NCBI GenBank assembly: GCA_030653435.1
Contig: JAURZI010000035.1
Span: forward strand, 1-64,000
DNA: 64,000 bases
Direction: 5' to 3'
Origin: Methylovulum sp.
GTDB lineage: Bacteria; Pseudomonadota; Gammaproteobacteria; Methylococcales; Methylomonadaceae
The notes beneath the pieces were generated by a model. That model had not been told where the DNA came from. It searched no databases and saw only the letters and a program-made list of their open reading frames with translations. Below are positions 54,198-63,230 of this stretch, in pieces. The stretch's first letter is position 1, and each line of letters starts with the position of its first letter. A program made the position numbers and the translations under genes.

Positions 54198-54605
54198 CTA
54201 CTTAATCAGCGCGGTAATCACGCCGGTCAGTTCCCCGCTGCTGCAAAATTCCAGCCGGTCTTTTTTATACATGCGTTTGGCTATGGCCAGCGCATACGAC
54301 CAGGGCTGTCCCGCGTCGGCCAGCAGGGCTTCGATTTTTTTCAGTTGCGGGTTGCTGTCGGTGGTTTTGGGCCGGCCTTTAAAGGCGTTCGCGGTCTTCG
54401 GGACAAAGCCGACCGTCTTTAAATGTTCCAACACCTTGACCCGTCCCGCTGGCGTTAAATCCTTGCTGGAGTTAACGCCAGCCACCTGTTGCAGCATGGC
54501 GCGGTAGGTGTCGTCGTCGAGTCCCAGTTGTTGCTTGGCGATGTGGATGTTGGCGAGTTCGCTGTTCTTAACATCGGGTCGGGGATTACGGTATTTAGTG
54601 GCCAT
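54198..54605 (-). CDS. GemA/gp16-family Mu-like phage protein
   Basis: 135 residues: SELANIHIAKQQLGLDDDTYRAMLQQVAGVNSSKDLTPAGRVKVLEHLK is diagnostic of the gp16 (GemA, DUF1018) family, and the C-terminal half (SYALAIAKRMYKKDRLEFC) fits too. In phage Mu, GemA modulates host gene expression or DNA topology. It precedes the Mor-like gene on the same strand. Confidence 0.9.
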   Translation of the reverse strand: MATKYRNPRPDVKNSELANIHIAKQQLGLDDDTYRAMLQQVAGVNSSKDLTPAGRVKVLEHLKTVGFVPKTANAFKGRPKTTDSNPQLKKIEALLADAGQPWSYALAIAKRMYKKDRLEFCSSGELTGVITALIK

Positions 54606-54665
54606 CGTTTTCTCCCGTTACCGGGCGCGGCTCGTCATCCAGCTAGGCGGTTCGGTACCGGAAAA

Positions 54666-54686
54666 GGCGCGCGCGGCACGCCCTAC
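54666..54686 (-). repeat. Second copy of the 21-bp intergenic repeat
   Basis: Reverse complement of 6834-6854 with one difference (C for T). It lies between the GemA-like gene and the Uma2 gene. Confidence 0.5.
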
Positions 54687-54764
54687 GTTTTGTATGGCGG
54701 TAGGCGTTGCCGGTTTTTAAAACTTAGACGTTTTCTCGATCAGATGGGAGTAGCTTCCTGGCGG

Positions 54765-55355
54765 CTAGCCCACAGCATCCCCATCTTCAGCCAACACATC
54801 TTCAAAAACCTCAGCCAACGCCATCGTGACTCCTATGCTCGCAAACTGGCAAATCTGTTCGCCGATGTAATCGTGCAACAACCAGCCATTGTCGGCGGTG
54901 CGGCGATAGCATTCCACCCGGCGGTCGGCAATGTCGATGATGACGTATTCTTGTAACGACGGCAGACTGCGGTAAGCAGCGAATTTGCCGCCCCGGTCAA
55001 ATGCGGCGGTGCTGTCGGACAAGACTTCGACGATCAGTTTAGGTTCGGACAAATACAGTCCGGCGCGGTGGTCTTGCGCTGAGCAGGACACCATCACGTC
55101 AGGATAAAAAAAAGCATCCGCTTGCTCGACCCGTAATTTCATATCGGCGATATAGGCTTGGCAACCGCTGCCGCGCAGGGCTTGTTTAAAGGCTGCGAAC
55201 ACGTTACCGCTAACCACGACATGCTCGCGCCTTGCCCCAGTCATCGCAAAGACCTGGAATACCTCGCCCGCCAAATATTCATGCTTTTCGCTTTGTTCGC
55301 TTTCCCACTGTAGATATTCATCGGCAGTAAAATGCGGTTTTAGGACGGTATTCAT
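54765..55355 (-). CDS. Uma2-family endonuclease-like protein (DUF820)
   Basis: 196 residues: FTADEYLQWESEQSEKHEYLAGEVF, REHVVVSGNVFAAF, FYPDVMVSC and PKLIVEVLSDSTAAFDRGGKFAAYR. The D..EVLS core is the PD-(D/E)XK-like site of Uma2 proteins. They are abundant in mobile DNA and their function is unproven. No partner gene is adjacent. Confidence 0.9.
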   Translation of the reverse strand: MNTVLKPHFTADEYLQWESEQSEKHEYLAGEVFQVFAMTGARREHVVVSGNVFAAFKQALRGSGCQAYIADMKLRVEQADAFFYPDVMVSCSAQDHRAGLYLSEPKLIVEVLSDSTAAFDRGGKFAAYRSLPSLQEYVIIDIADRRVECYRRTADNGWLLHDYIGEQICQFASIGVTMALAEVFEDVLAEDGDAVG

Positions 55356-55652
55356 GGTTTACGCTCCATTAGTGTGCATGGGATGCTGTAGAGAAAGGTC
55401 GAATCATACATCAAAAATAACGGGGTTTAGTGAATGGTAATGGTGTCCGCTCGTTCCTTAACTCCAACTTGGGAGCGAAGGAATGGAAGCTTTCGCCTCA
55501 CGTGGTATCGAAGCTAGAGTTTCAAAGACTTGGATTCCCAAGTCTGATAGTGATTAGCTCCATTGTTGACCGTGCTGCGACTGGAACGGGTTTGCTACCC
55601 GTTCCATAACGTTTTAATTGATTGACAATACTTCAAAACTTTTGGGACGGGA
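55356..55652. other. Spacer between Uma2 gene and small ORF
   Basis: About 300 bp. It contains cgttccttaactccaacttgg followed by gagcgaagg and further imperfect dyads (tttgggacgggattacacatccggtcccg); no gene is supported. Confidence 0.4.
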
Positions 55653-55787
55653 TTACACATCCGGTCCCGCGTGAGGTTTCGCTAATTTTTTCAATTCATC
55701 CTCCATCATTCTAATAAACCCTTGATCATCAGGGACAAGCGCTCCTTTCAGCAGCATGTTTACTAGTACCCACCTTCCGAAATACAT
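55653..55787 (-). CDS. Possible 44-residue ORF of unknown function
   Basis: Reads MYFGRWVLVNMLLKG, LVPDDQGFIRMMEDELKKLAKP, ending AGPDV. It starts 9 bp beyond the stop of the IS630 transposase remnant. No family is recognised and it may be chance. Confidence 0.25.
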   Translation of the reverse strand: MYFGRWVLVNMLLKGALVPDDQGFIRMMEDELKKLAKPHAGPDV

Positions 55788-55795
55788 CCGATAAC

Positions 55796-56082
55796 CTACA
55801 CGAGCAAGGGTTTGCCAATGTAAGTCCAGCGAAAAGGTTTTGCCAAGGTTTCATTGAAGAACTCAATGAAGGCGAGGATGCGCTGATTCAAAATCTCAGT
55901 TGAAGCGAAGGAGCCACGCTTGAGCAGGCGACGGCTCAGGATGCCGAACCAGATTTCAACCTGGTTCAGCCATGAACAATGCTTAGGGGGATACACAAAA
56001 CGAATGCGATGCCCGATGTCCTGCAGAAACTCGGCGCGGGAAGCCATATCGCGCAGAATGCCGGATTTGCCTTTCTCGCCCA
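55796..56082 (-). pseudogene. IS630-family transposase, C-terminal fragment
   Basis: The frame reads LGEKGKSGILRDMASRAEFL, PPKHCSWLNQVEIWFGILSRRLLKRGSF, then FNETLAKPFRW, typical of the C-terminal end (final DDE Glu in NQVEIWF) of IS630 transposases. The 5' part is missing exactly where IS1 sequence starts (56083), so the IS1 insertion and a later deletion destroyed it. Confidence 0.85.
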
Positions 56083-56600
56083 GGTAGTGGGTGACACCTG
56101 TGATTTTTGGTATATTTTGAGTTTAGATAATATGGCCCTGATCTTATGACTTGCTACATAAAAATCACCTGCCTCGACGAGCAATGGTCTTTTGTGGGTG
56201 GCAAGGCCAACCAACGGTGGCTGTGGTATGCGGTCGATCACGCCATTTATGCCCTTAGGGTACCAACACAATTCTGGCTTATGTGTTTGGCAAACGGAAG
56301 GACGACGTGTTCAAATCAAGGCGTTGCTTGAACCTTTTGGCATTACCCGAAAGTACACAGACGACTGGGGCGCCTATGAACGCCACTTAGATGCAGACAA
56401 GCACGAAGTCGGCAAACGTAACACCCAGAAAATAGAGCGCAAAAACTTGAACCTCAGGACATGGATCAAGCGTCTGGCACGGAAAACCATTTGTTTTTTA
56501 AAATCCGAGCTCATGCACGATACCGTCATCGGATTGCTCATCAACAAAGTTGAGTTTGGTATTAACATTTTTACTTGATTAACAGGTCTCGCCCACTACC
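56083..56600 (+). mobile_element. IS1-family element with internal deletion
   Basis: Both ends are present: left ggtagtgggtgacacctgt and right, read inverted, ggtagtgggcgagacctgt. Length is 518 bp, shorter than typical IS1 elements (about 770 bp). It inserted in or next to an IS630 copy. Its left 91 bp are repeated at 49557. Confidence 0.85.
56146..56578 (+). pseudogene. IS1 transposase remnant (InsA start fused to InsB, frameshifted)
   Basis: Starts MTCYIKITC, as InsA, then jumps directly to LDEQWSFVGGKANQRWLWYAVD of InsB. ILAYVFGKRKDDVF continues in another frame, and ALLEPFGITRKYTDDWGAYERHL to TQKIERK in a third. At least two frameshifts and the loss of most of InsA make it non-functional. 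Confidence 0.88.
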
Positions 56601-56911
56601 GATAAAACCTATATCCATTTCCCAAGCTACGAGTTATGGTGCGCTGCAACCAAATATTCCCTCATCAAAAAAATCCGGCGCTGCAAGCTTAAGCCATGTT
56701 GTTTGGCTTTGGCGGACATCTGCAAAAAATGACCAATGCCACTACAAAACTGGAAAGCCGCCCTTAATCGGTTTACCATCCTATTTGAAGCCCGGATGCC
56801 GGACCGATAATTGGGAATCCTTTGACAACACGATGCGTACCCTACATTAGAACCGTGAGTGACGGTCCAGATCATATGCCAAAATCTGCCTGTCACGACA
56901 AATAAATTACA
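56601..56911. other. Region between IS1 and the binding protein gene
   Basis: 311 bp without a convincing gene. It contains an isolated end (cgatgcgtaccctac, 56831-56845) of the palindromic element found whole at 18140-18213. Confidence 0.5.
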
Positions 56912-59050
56912 ATGAAATTAACAGCTTATATTATTTTGATCGCGTTCTGCGCATTGTTGACGGCATGCGATATATCCCAGCCGAATAGCCCTTATCCCCA
57001 AGGTGACGGCAAAACGGTCGTTTTATACAGCTCGTTTTCGGAAAGGCCCAAACATTTAGATCCTGCTATTGCCTATAGCTCCAATGAATATACTTTTGTG
57101 GCACAGATTTATGAGCCGCCGTTTCAGTACCATTATTTAAAGCGACCTTATCAATTGACGCCATTGACGGCAAGTAAAATGCCGGAGGTGAATTATATTG
57201 ACCAGCAGGGCAATCGTCTGGAACAGACCGCCACAGAAACTGATATTGCCTATACCGATTATGTCATCGATATTAAGCCGGACATCCGTTATCAACCTCA
57301 TCCCGCACTGGCAAAAAATCCGCAAGGCGGTTATCGCTACCATCATCTGGATGAAACGCAGGTGCAGGCACTGACGGCTTTAGGCGATTTTACCGAGACC
57401 GGTTCTAGGGAGCTGACAGCAGATGATTATGTTTATCAAATCAAACGGCTGGCTCACCCAAAGACGCAGTCGCCTATTGCCGAAATCATGAAAAATTACA
57501 TAGTCGGCTTTGATGCGTTTGCACAAAAAGTCAGCGATAAATCTAGGGAGGCGATAAAAAACGAAACGATGGAAGGCGTAGTGGTGGTCAATCGTTACCA
57601 ATACCGTATCCGCATCAAAGGCAAATATCCACAGTTTATTTATTGGTTGGCCATGCCGTTTTTTTCGCCTATGCCGTGGGAAGCGGATGTGTTTTATGGG
57701 CAAGAGGGCTTAAGCGACAAGAACATCACGCTGGATTGGTACCCCATCGGCACCGGCGCGTATTTATTGGCCGAGAACAATCCTAACCGGCGCATGACGC
57801 TACTGAAAAACCCGAACTTCCACATGGAAACCTATCCCGCAGAAGGCGAGCCGGACGATAAGGCCAAAGGCCTGCTGGCGGATGCCGGAAAGCCTTTGCC
57901 GTTTATTGACAAGGTGGTGTTTATGTTGGAAAAGGAGACCATACCCTATTGGACTAAATTTTTACAGGGCTATTACGATGCGTCCGGCATAGCCTCGGAT
58001 AGCTTCGACCAGGCTATACAGTTCACCGGTAGCGGCGGTGTCGCGTTAACAGAGTCGATGCGCGAGAAAGGCATACAATTGCAAACCGCTGTTGAAACGT
58101 CCAACTTCTACATGGGCTTTAATATGCTCGACGCCACAGTAGGCGGCAACAGCGATGCCGCCAGAAAGCTGCGGCAGGCATTGTCCATAGCCGTGGACTA
58201 CGAGGAATTTATCTCCATTTTCAGAAACGGGCGCGGGTTGGCCGCTCAAGGCGTTATACCGCCGGGTATCTACGGTTATGCCGACAGCAAAGAGGGCATT
58301 AACCCAATCGTTTATGAATGGGTGAACGGCAAGCCGCAACGTAAGCCTATTGCCGCCGCACGGCAGTTGATGGCAGAGGCGGGCTACGCTAACGGCATAG
58401 ATCCAAAAACCCAACAGGCCTTGATTTTGTATTTTGATACGATGTCGGCGAGCGTTGATGATCGCCCGATGATGAGTTGGTACCGCAAACAATTTGAAAA
58501 ACTGGGCATTAAACTGGTCATACGCGCCACCGATTACAACCGTTTTCAGGAAAAAATGCGCTTGGGCAATGCCCAGCTCTTTGCCTGGGGCTGGAATGCC
58601 GATTACCCGGATCCCGAAAACTTTTTTTTCCTGTTGTATGGCGCCAATTCAAAAGTACAACACGGTGGCGAAAACGCCACCAATTACCAAAACCCTGAAT
58701 TCGACAGAGGGTTTGAATTGATGCGTAATATGGATAACACCCCTGAGCGTTACGCAATTATTCAACGCCTGCAACAGCAAGTCCGTTATGATGCGCCGTG
58801 GATTTTCGGTTTCCATCCTAAGAATTTTTCGTTATTCCACAGCTGGTATAAAAATCTCAAACCAAATTTAATGGCCAATAACCAACTTAAATATACCCGC
58901 ATCGACACGATAGAACGCGAGAAAAAACGCGCACATTGGAACCGGCCGCTATTTTGGCCTCTGGTATTGGCGGGCATGATAAGCGTGCTGGCATTGATAC
59001 CTGCGCTCAGGGCTTACCTCAGGCACACACAGGCGAGATTAGTGCCTTAG
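56912..59050 (+). CDS. Oligopeptide-type solute-binding lipoprotein with C-terminal membrane helix
   Basis: 712 residues, longer than usual for solute-binding family 5. A lipobox is visible in LLTACDISQPN (about residue 19). The body matches ABC peptide-binding proteins (LTLDWYPIGTGAYLLAENNPNRRMTLLKNPNF-like region, ARKLRQALSIAVDYEEFI, WGWNADYPDPENFFFLLYG). After it comes a hydrophobic helix (about 680-700: PLFWPLVLAGMISVLALIPAL), which is unusual because the N-terminus is already lipid-anchored. No permease or ATPase genes adjoin it. Confidence 0.85.
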   Translation: MKLTAYIILIAFCALLTACDISQPNSPYPQGDGKTVVLYSSFSERPKHLDPAIAYSSNEYTFVAQIYEPPFQYHYLKRPYQLTPLTASKMPEVNYIDQQGNRLEQTATETDIAYTDYVIDIKPDIRYQPHPALAKNPQGGYRYHHLDETQVQALTALGDFTETGSRELTADDYVYQIKRLAHPKTQSPIAEIMKNYIVGFDAFAQKVSDKSREAIKNETMEGVVVVNRYQYRIRIKGKYPQFIYWLAMPFFSPMPWEADVFYGQEGLSDKNITLDWYPIGTGAYLLAENNPNRRMTLLKNPNFHMETYPAEGEPDDKAKGLLADAGKPLPFIDKVVFMLEKETIPYWTKFLQGYYDASGIASDSFDQAIQFTGSGGVALTESMREKGIQLQTAVETSNFYMGFNMLDATVGGNSDAARKLRQALSIAVDYEEFISIFRNGRGLAAQGVIPPGIYGYADSKEGINPIVYEWVNGKPQRKPIAAARQLMAEAGYANGIDPKTQQALILYFDTMSASVDDRPMMSWYRKQFEKLGIKLVIRATDYNRFQEKMRLGNAQLFAWGWNADYPDPENFFFLLYGANSKVQHGGENATNYQNPEFDRGFELMRNMDNTPERYAIIQRLQQQVRYDAPWIFGFHPKNFSLFHSWYKNLKPNLMANNQLKYTRIDTIEREKKRAHWNRPLFWPLVLAGMISVLALIPALRAYLRHTQARLVP

Positions 59051-59306
59051 GCTAGCATTGGCGGGTATGCCGGAAGACAGGCAGGCGTTCTGTCGGAGCG
59101 GTTGGCAGCGAGCAGTAATTAGCAAACCCTACGCACTAAAATAGTTTGTTGTTGCACCAAAATACTGCAAAAACAGCTGTCCATACCGTACATTAACGCT
59201 TGTTGGGCTATGGGCGGCGGTACTGTAAGCCAAGATGGGCGGAGTTCTTAACGTTTTATCAATATTAATGTTTTGTCAGGCACACGAATTGCTTACTGAT
59301 ATTTAA

Positions 59307-59322
59307 ACTCCAACGCAGGAGT
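59307..59322 (+). promoter_or_regulatory. ANTAR-type leader hairpin P1
   Basis: Stem ACTCC / GGAGT closes hexaloop AACGCA, with A at loop position 1 and G at position 4. This is the recognition pattern of ANTAR antiterminators (NasR, NasT, EutV). Confidence 0.7.
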
Positions 59323-59329
59323 ACTATCC

Positions 59330-59346
59330 AGTTCAAAGTTGAACTG
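59330..59346 (+). promoter_or_regulatory. ANTAR-type leader hairpin P2
   Basis: Stem AGTTC / GAACT (extendable by one C-G) closes hexaloop AAAGTT, again A1 and G4. It is 7 nt after P1 and 7 nt before the terminator at 59354. Confidence 0.7.
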
Positions 59347-59353
59347 ATCAGAC

Positions 59354-59405
59354 AAAGGCGTCTTAGGACCAATGTATCCATTGGCTCTACGACGCCTTTT
59401 TTTTT
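59354..59405 (+). terminator. Leader terminator upstream of nirB
   Basis: Stem aaaggcgtc / gacgccttt with an inner stem ccaat / attgg, followed by T9, 28 bp before the nirB ATG. Placed in the leader of a nitrite reductase operon it is an attenuator, read through when nitrate or nitrite is sensed. Confidence 0.85.
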
Positions 59406-59433
59406 GCCTGAGATTGAGCCTGTAGAGGTGGTT

Positions 59434-61965
59434 ATGAAACAAACATTAGTGGTTATCGGTAACGGTATGGTCGGTCAGCATTTTCTGGCCGGATTGGCCG
59501 CAAGCCCCGCAAAGGCAAGCTATGACATGATTACGTTCTGCGAGGAACCCAGGGCGGCTTATGACCGTGTGCATTTGTCAGAATTTTTCGCAGGTAAAAC
59601 CGCGGAGGATTTATCGTTGGTTGAAGACGGTTTTTTTGCAACCCACGGCATTACTATCCATTTAGGCGATAAGGTCGCCACCATAGACAGGGAACACAAG
59701 ATCGTCACGTCGGCCAAAGGCGTGACGGTTCGCTATGACAAGTTGGTACTGGCGACGGGGTCTTACCCGTTTGTGCCGCCGGTACCCGGTCATGACCGTC
59801 CACAGTGTCTGGTTTACCGCACGATTGAAGATCTGGAGGCCATGCAGGCTGCCGCGAAAACCGGCAAAGTCGGTGCCGTGGTCGGCGGCGGCTTGTTGGG
59901 TCTGGAAGCGGCGAAGGCGCTGAGAGATTTAGGCCTGGAAACGCATATCGTCGAATTTGCGCCACGGTTGATGGCGGTGCAGATTGATGAGGCCGGTGGG
60001 GCAATGTTACGGCGCAAGATTGAGGCTTTGGGCGTGACCGTGCATACCGGCAGGAACACCAGCCTGATTACCGATGGCGAGCGCTGTGTCAATAAGATGT
60101 GTTTCGCCGATGGCGAAGAGCTGGAAACCGATGTCGTGCTGTTTTCGGCGGGCATCCGTCCACGTGATGACATTGCCCGTGCTTGCGGGCTGGAGGTCGG
60201 TCAGCGCGGTGGCATCGTCATTGATAACCAATGTAAAACTTCCGACCCGGATATTTATGCGATAGGCGAATGTGCGCTGTGGAACAGCATGATTTTTGGC
60301 CTGGTTGCGCCGGGTTATGCGATGGCGCGGACGGTGGTCGCCGACTTGGCCGGAGAAACGGCAAGTTTCACCGGCGCAGACATGAGCACCAAGCTGAAGT
60401 TGATGGGCGTGGATGTGGCGAGTATCGGTGACGCCCATGCGAAGACCCCCGGCGCGATGGTGTATACCTACCAGAACGGCGCCAGTGAAGTCTACAAACG
60501 GTTGGTCGTCAGCGCCGATAAGAAGCAATTGTTAGGCGCGGTGCTGGTCGGCGAGGCATCCGGTTACGGCACTTTATTGCAATATTGTTTGAACGGCATT
60601 GAGTTGCCGGAAAATCCTGATGCGCTGATTTTGCCGCACCGTTCCGATGAATCGGTCGGTTTAGGGCCGGACGCGCTACCGGCATCGGCGCAGATCTGTT
60701 CCTGTTACGATGTCAATAAAGGCGCGGTTTGCTCGGCAATTGAAGCGGGCTGTACGACGATCAATGCGTTGAAAACCGAAACCAAAGCCGGGACCGGCTG
60801 CGGCGGTTGCGTACCGCTGTTGAAAGCCGTGCTGAACTCGGAGCTCGCTAAACACGGTTATGAAGTCAATACCGATTTGTGCGAGCATTTCCCGTATACC
60901 CGCCAGGATTTGTTTAACCTGATCCGTGTTGAAGAAATCAAGACCTTTGCCGAGCTATTGGAGAAACACGGCAAAGGCCGGGGGTGCGAGGTTTGCAAAC
61001 CGACCGTCGGGTCGATCCTGGCCTCGCAGTGGAACGATTATATATTGTCCAAGGAACATTTGGGCTTGCAGGACACCAATGATACGTTTTTGGCGAATAT
61101 GCAGAAAGACGGCACCTATTCGGTCGTGCCGCGCATTACTGGCGGCGAAATCAGCCCCGATATGCTGATAGCCCTGGGGCAGGTCGGCAAGAAATATCAG
61201 TTGTACACCAAGATTACCGGCGGCCAGCGCGTGGACTTGTTCGGTGCACGGGTTGAACAGCTGCCGCATATCTGGAAAGAATTGATAGACGCCGGTTTTG
61301 AATCCGGCCACGCTTACGGTAAGTCCTTACGTACCGTGAAATCCTGTGTCGGCAGCAGCTGGTGCCGTTATGGCGTCGATGACAGTGTTGGCCTGGCGAT
61401 AACGTTGGAAAACCGCTACAAAGGCTTGCGCTCGCCGCACAAAATCAAATTTGCCGTATCCGGTTGCACACGCGAATGCGCCGAAGCGCAAAGCAAGGAC
61501 ATCGGCGTGATTGCCACCGAAAACGGCTGGAACCTCTATGTTTGCGGTAATGGCGGCATGAAACCGCGCCATGCCGATTTGTTTGCGACGGGCCTCGATA
61601 AAGAAACATTAATTAGATACATCGACCGTTTGTTGAGTTTTTATGTACGCACCGCCGATCGTTTGCAACGTACTTCGGTGTGGATGGAAAACATGGAAGG
61701 CGGCCTGGACTATTTGAAAGCCGTCGTGATAGACGACAAGCTAGGTCTGTGCGGTCAATTGGAAGAGCAGATGCAACATGTGATCGACACCTATCAATGC
61801 GAATGGAAAACGACTCTTGCCGATGAAGAAAAACTGAAACGCTTCAGACATTTTATCAACAGCGACCAAGCCGATGACGCCGTCGTATTTGTTGAAGAGC
61901 GGGGGCAAATCCGGCCTGCCAATGACGAAGAACGCAAACATTTTAACAGGGTCGAGGTGGCGTGA
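59434..61965 (+). CDS. nirB: Assimilatory nitrite reductase [NAD(P)H] large subunit
   Basis: 843 residues from ATG 59434, which has GAGGTGG upstream; the frame extends to 59404 but that lies within the terminator. Domains: FAD/NAD(P) binding (about 1-380, VVIGNGMVGQHF, VGGGLLGLEAAKAL), BFD-like [2Fe-2S] (CSCYDVNKG, GTGCGGCVP), a second BFD-like Cys pair (GCEVCKP), and the sulfite/nitrite reductase siroheme domain with CVGSSWC and SGCTRECAEA. It reduces nitrite to ammonium. Confidence 0.96.
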   Translation: MKQTLVVIGNGMVGQHFLAGLAASPAKASYDMITFCEEPRAAYDRVHLSEFFAGKTAEDLSLVEDGFFATHGITIHLGDKVATIDREHKIVTSAKGVTVRYDKLVLATGSYPFVPPVPGHDRPQCLVYRTIEDLEAMQAAAKTGKVGAVVGGGLLGLEAAKALRDLGLETHIVEFAPRLMAVQIDEAGGAMLRRKIEALGVTVHTGRNTSLITDGERCVNKMCFADGEELETDVVLFSAGIRPRDDIARACGLEVGQRGGIVIDNQCKTSDPDIYAIGECALWNSMIFGLVAPGYAMARTVVADLAGETASFTGADMSTKLKLMGVDVASIGDAHAKTPGAMVYTYQNGASEVYKRLVVSADKKQLLGAVLVGEASGYGTLLQYCLNGIELPENPDALILPHRSDESVGLGPDALPASAQICSCYDVNKGAVCSAIEAGCTTINALKTETKAGTGCGGCVPLLKAVLNSELAKHGYEVNTDLCEHFPYTRQDLFNLIRVEEIKTFAELLEKHGKGRGCEVCKPTVGSILASQWNDYILSKEHLGLQDTNDTFLANMQKDGTYSVVPRITGGEISPDMLIALGQVGKKYQLYTKITGGQRVDLFGARVEQLPHIWKELIDAGFESGHAYGKSLRTVKSCVGSSWCRYGVDDSVGLAITLENRYKGLRSPHKIKFAVSGCTRECAEAQSKDIGVIATENGWNLYVCGNGGMKPRHADLFATGLDKETLIRYIDRLLSFYVRTADRLQRTSVWMENMEGGLDYLKAVVIDDKLGLCGQLEEQMQHVIDTYQCEWKTTLADEEKLKRFRHFINSDQADDAVVFVEERGQIRPANDEERKHFNRVEVA

Positions 61966-62300
61966 TGGCTTGGATTAATGTGTGTGGCGTTGATGATTTA
62001 CAAGCGGACTCGGGGGTTTGCGCGCTGGTTGCAGGCCAGCAAGTGGCGCTGTTTTATATGCCCAAAGACGGGGCGGTGTTCGCCGTCCATAATTACGACC
62101 CCTGTGGCAAGGCGAATGTTTTATCGCGCGGTCTGATTGGCGATATTGCCGGCCAGCCGGTAGTCGCCTCGCCCTTATACAAGCAACACTTCAACCTCGA
62201 AACCGGTGTTTGCCTGGAAGATGAAACGGTTTGCATACCCGTTTACCCAGTGCGTATCGACGGCGGTAACGTTCAAATCAACATGGGGGAAGCGTTGTGA
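61965..62300 (+). CDS. nirD: Nitrite reductase small subunit NirD
   Basis: 111 residues from the ATG at 61965 overlapping the nirB stop by one base (TGATG). Rieske-like fold without cluster ligands: VALFYMPKDGAVFAVHNYDPCGKANVL, SPLYKQHFNLETGVCLED. It is the partner of NirB in cytoplasmic nitrite assimilation. Confidence 0.95.
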   Translation: MAWINVCGVDDLQADSGVCALVAGQQVALFYMPKDGAVFAVHNYDPCGKANVLSRGLIGDIAGQPVVASPLYKQHFNLETGVCLEDETVCIPVYPVRIDGGNVQINMGEAL

Positions 62301-63214
62301 AATGTGATTATTATATAGCCGATGTGTTTACGCGGCAGATTTTCAGCGGTGCACAAATAGCGGTTTTTCCTAACGCCGATAACCTGAACAAACAGCAGAT
62401 GCAGTTGCTTGCCAGGGAGTTGAACTTATCGGAAACCGTGTTTGTAAAAAAACGCGACAAGCAGACCGGCCGGATGGTCATGCGGGTGTTTTCGCCGCAA
62501 CGGGAAATTGACTTTGCCGGACATCCGATTATTGCGACGGCGTTTGTGTTAGCCGAGATCGGCATTATTGAACTCCATGCAGGGGTTACGCCGGTTGTCT
62601 TTGAACAAAATGCCGGCTCGATTGCCGTTAACATTTCCGCTGAAGACGGCAAACCGAGTTTTGTGCAGTTCACCGGCAAAGTCAGCCCGATTATCGACCG
62701 CTTTGCGCCGACAATAGAAGAACTCGCTGATTTTTTGTCTATCCAGCCTAGCGCGTTTGACGCTAAAAAATATTCCGCCCGTTTGGTGTCATGCGGTTTT
62801 CCGTATTTGATTGTGCCGGTGTTTCAGTACGAAACCGTCAGGAAAGCCCGTTTTAATTATGCCAGCTGGAGCCAGTCTTGTGCGCCGCAAACCGCTGCCC
62901 AGGAAATCCTGCTGTTTTCGCCGAAAACCTCAATTGCGGACGCCAATTTTCATGCGCGCCTGTTGGGTTCGCGCATCGGCATCCACGAAGACCCGCCGGT
63001 AGGCAGCGCGATGCCCGCGTTTGCAGCGTATCTGTGTTCCTTCGAATTCATGCAGAAAGGCACGTATACCTTTACGGTAGACCGCGGCGAAGAAAAACAT
63101 CGCCGTAGCGTGCTGAATTTGGAAATGGACCATAAAGGCGCGGATAGCCTGACCTTCAGGATAGGTGGCACCGCCGTGATGGTGGCGGAAGGCCGGATAA
63201 CGGTTCCTGACTGA
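62297..63214 (+). CDS. PhzF-family isomerase-like protein
   Basis: 305 residues from a GTG at 62297 with GGGGGAA upstream, overlapping nirD by 4 bp. CDYYIADVFTRQIFSGAQIAVF, NLSETVFV and FAGHPIIATAFVLAEIG are PhzF hallmarks; the catalytic Glu is in LSETVF and EDPPVGSAMPAF the second-domain motif. Substrate unknown. Its place inside the nitrite operon is unusual. Confidence 0.92.
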   Translation: MKCDYYIADVFTRQIFSGAQIAVFPNADNLNKQQMQLLARELNLSETVFVKKRDKQTGRMVMRVFSPQREIDFAGHPIIATAFVLAEIGIIELHAGVTPVVFEQNAGSIAVNISAEDGKPSFVQFTGKVSPIIDRFAPTIEELADFLSIQPSAFDAKKYSARLVSCGFPYLIVPVFQYETVRKARFNYASWSQSCAPQTAAQEILLFSPKTSIADANFHARLLGSRIGIHEDPPVGSAMPAFAAYLCSFEFMQKGTYTFTVDRGEEKHRRSVLNLEMDHKGADSLTFRIGGTAVMVAEGRITVPD

Positions 63215-63230
63215 CGGATAAGGCATAGAC

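Noticed and set aside
53768-54605. Intact Mu-like prophage
   Set aside because: Only GemA, Mor-like and a broken amidase are present; no transposase, head or tail genes are seen.
59404-59433. Upstream TTG start for nirB
   Set aside because: It lies in the terminator T-run; the ATG at 59434 has a good ribosome binding site and the family N-terminus.
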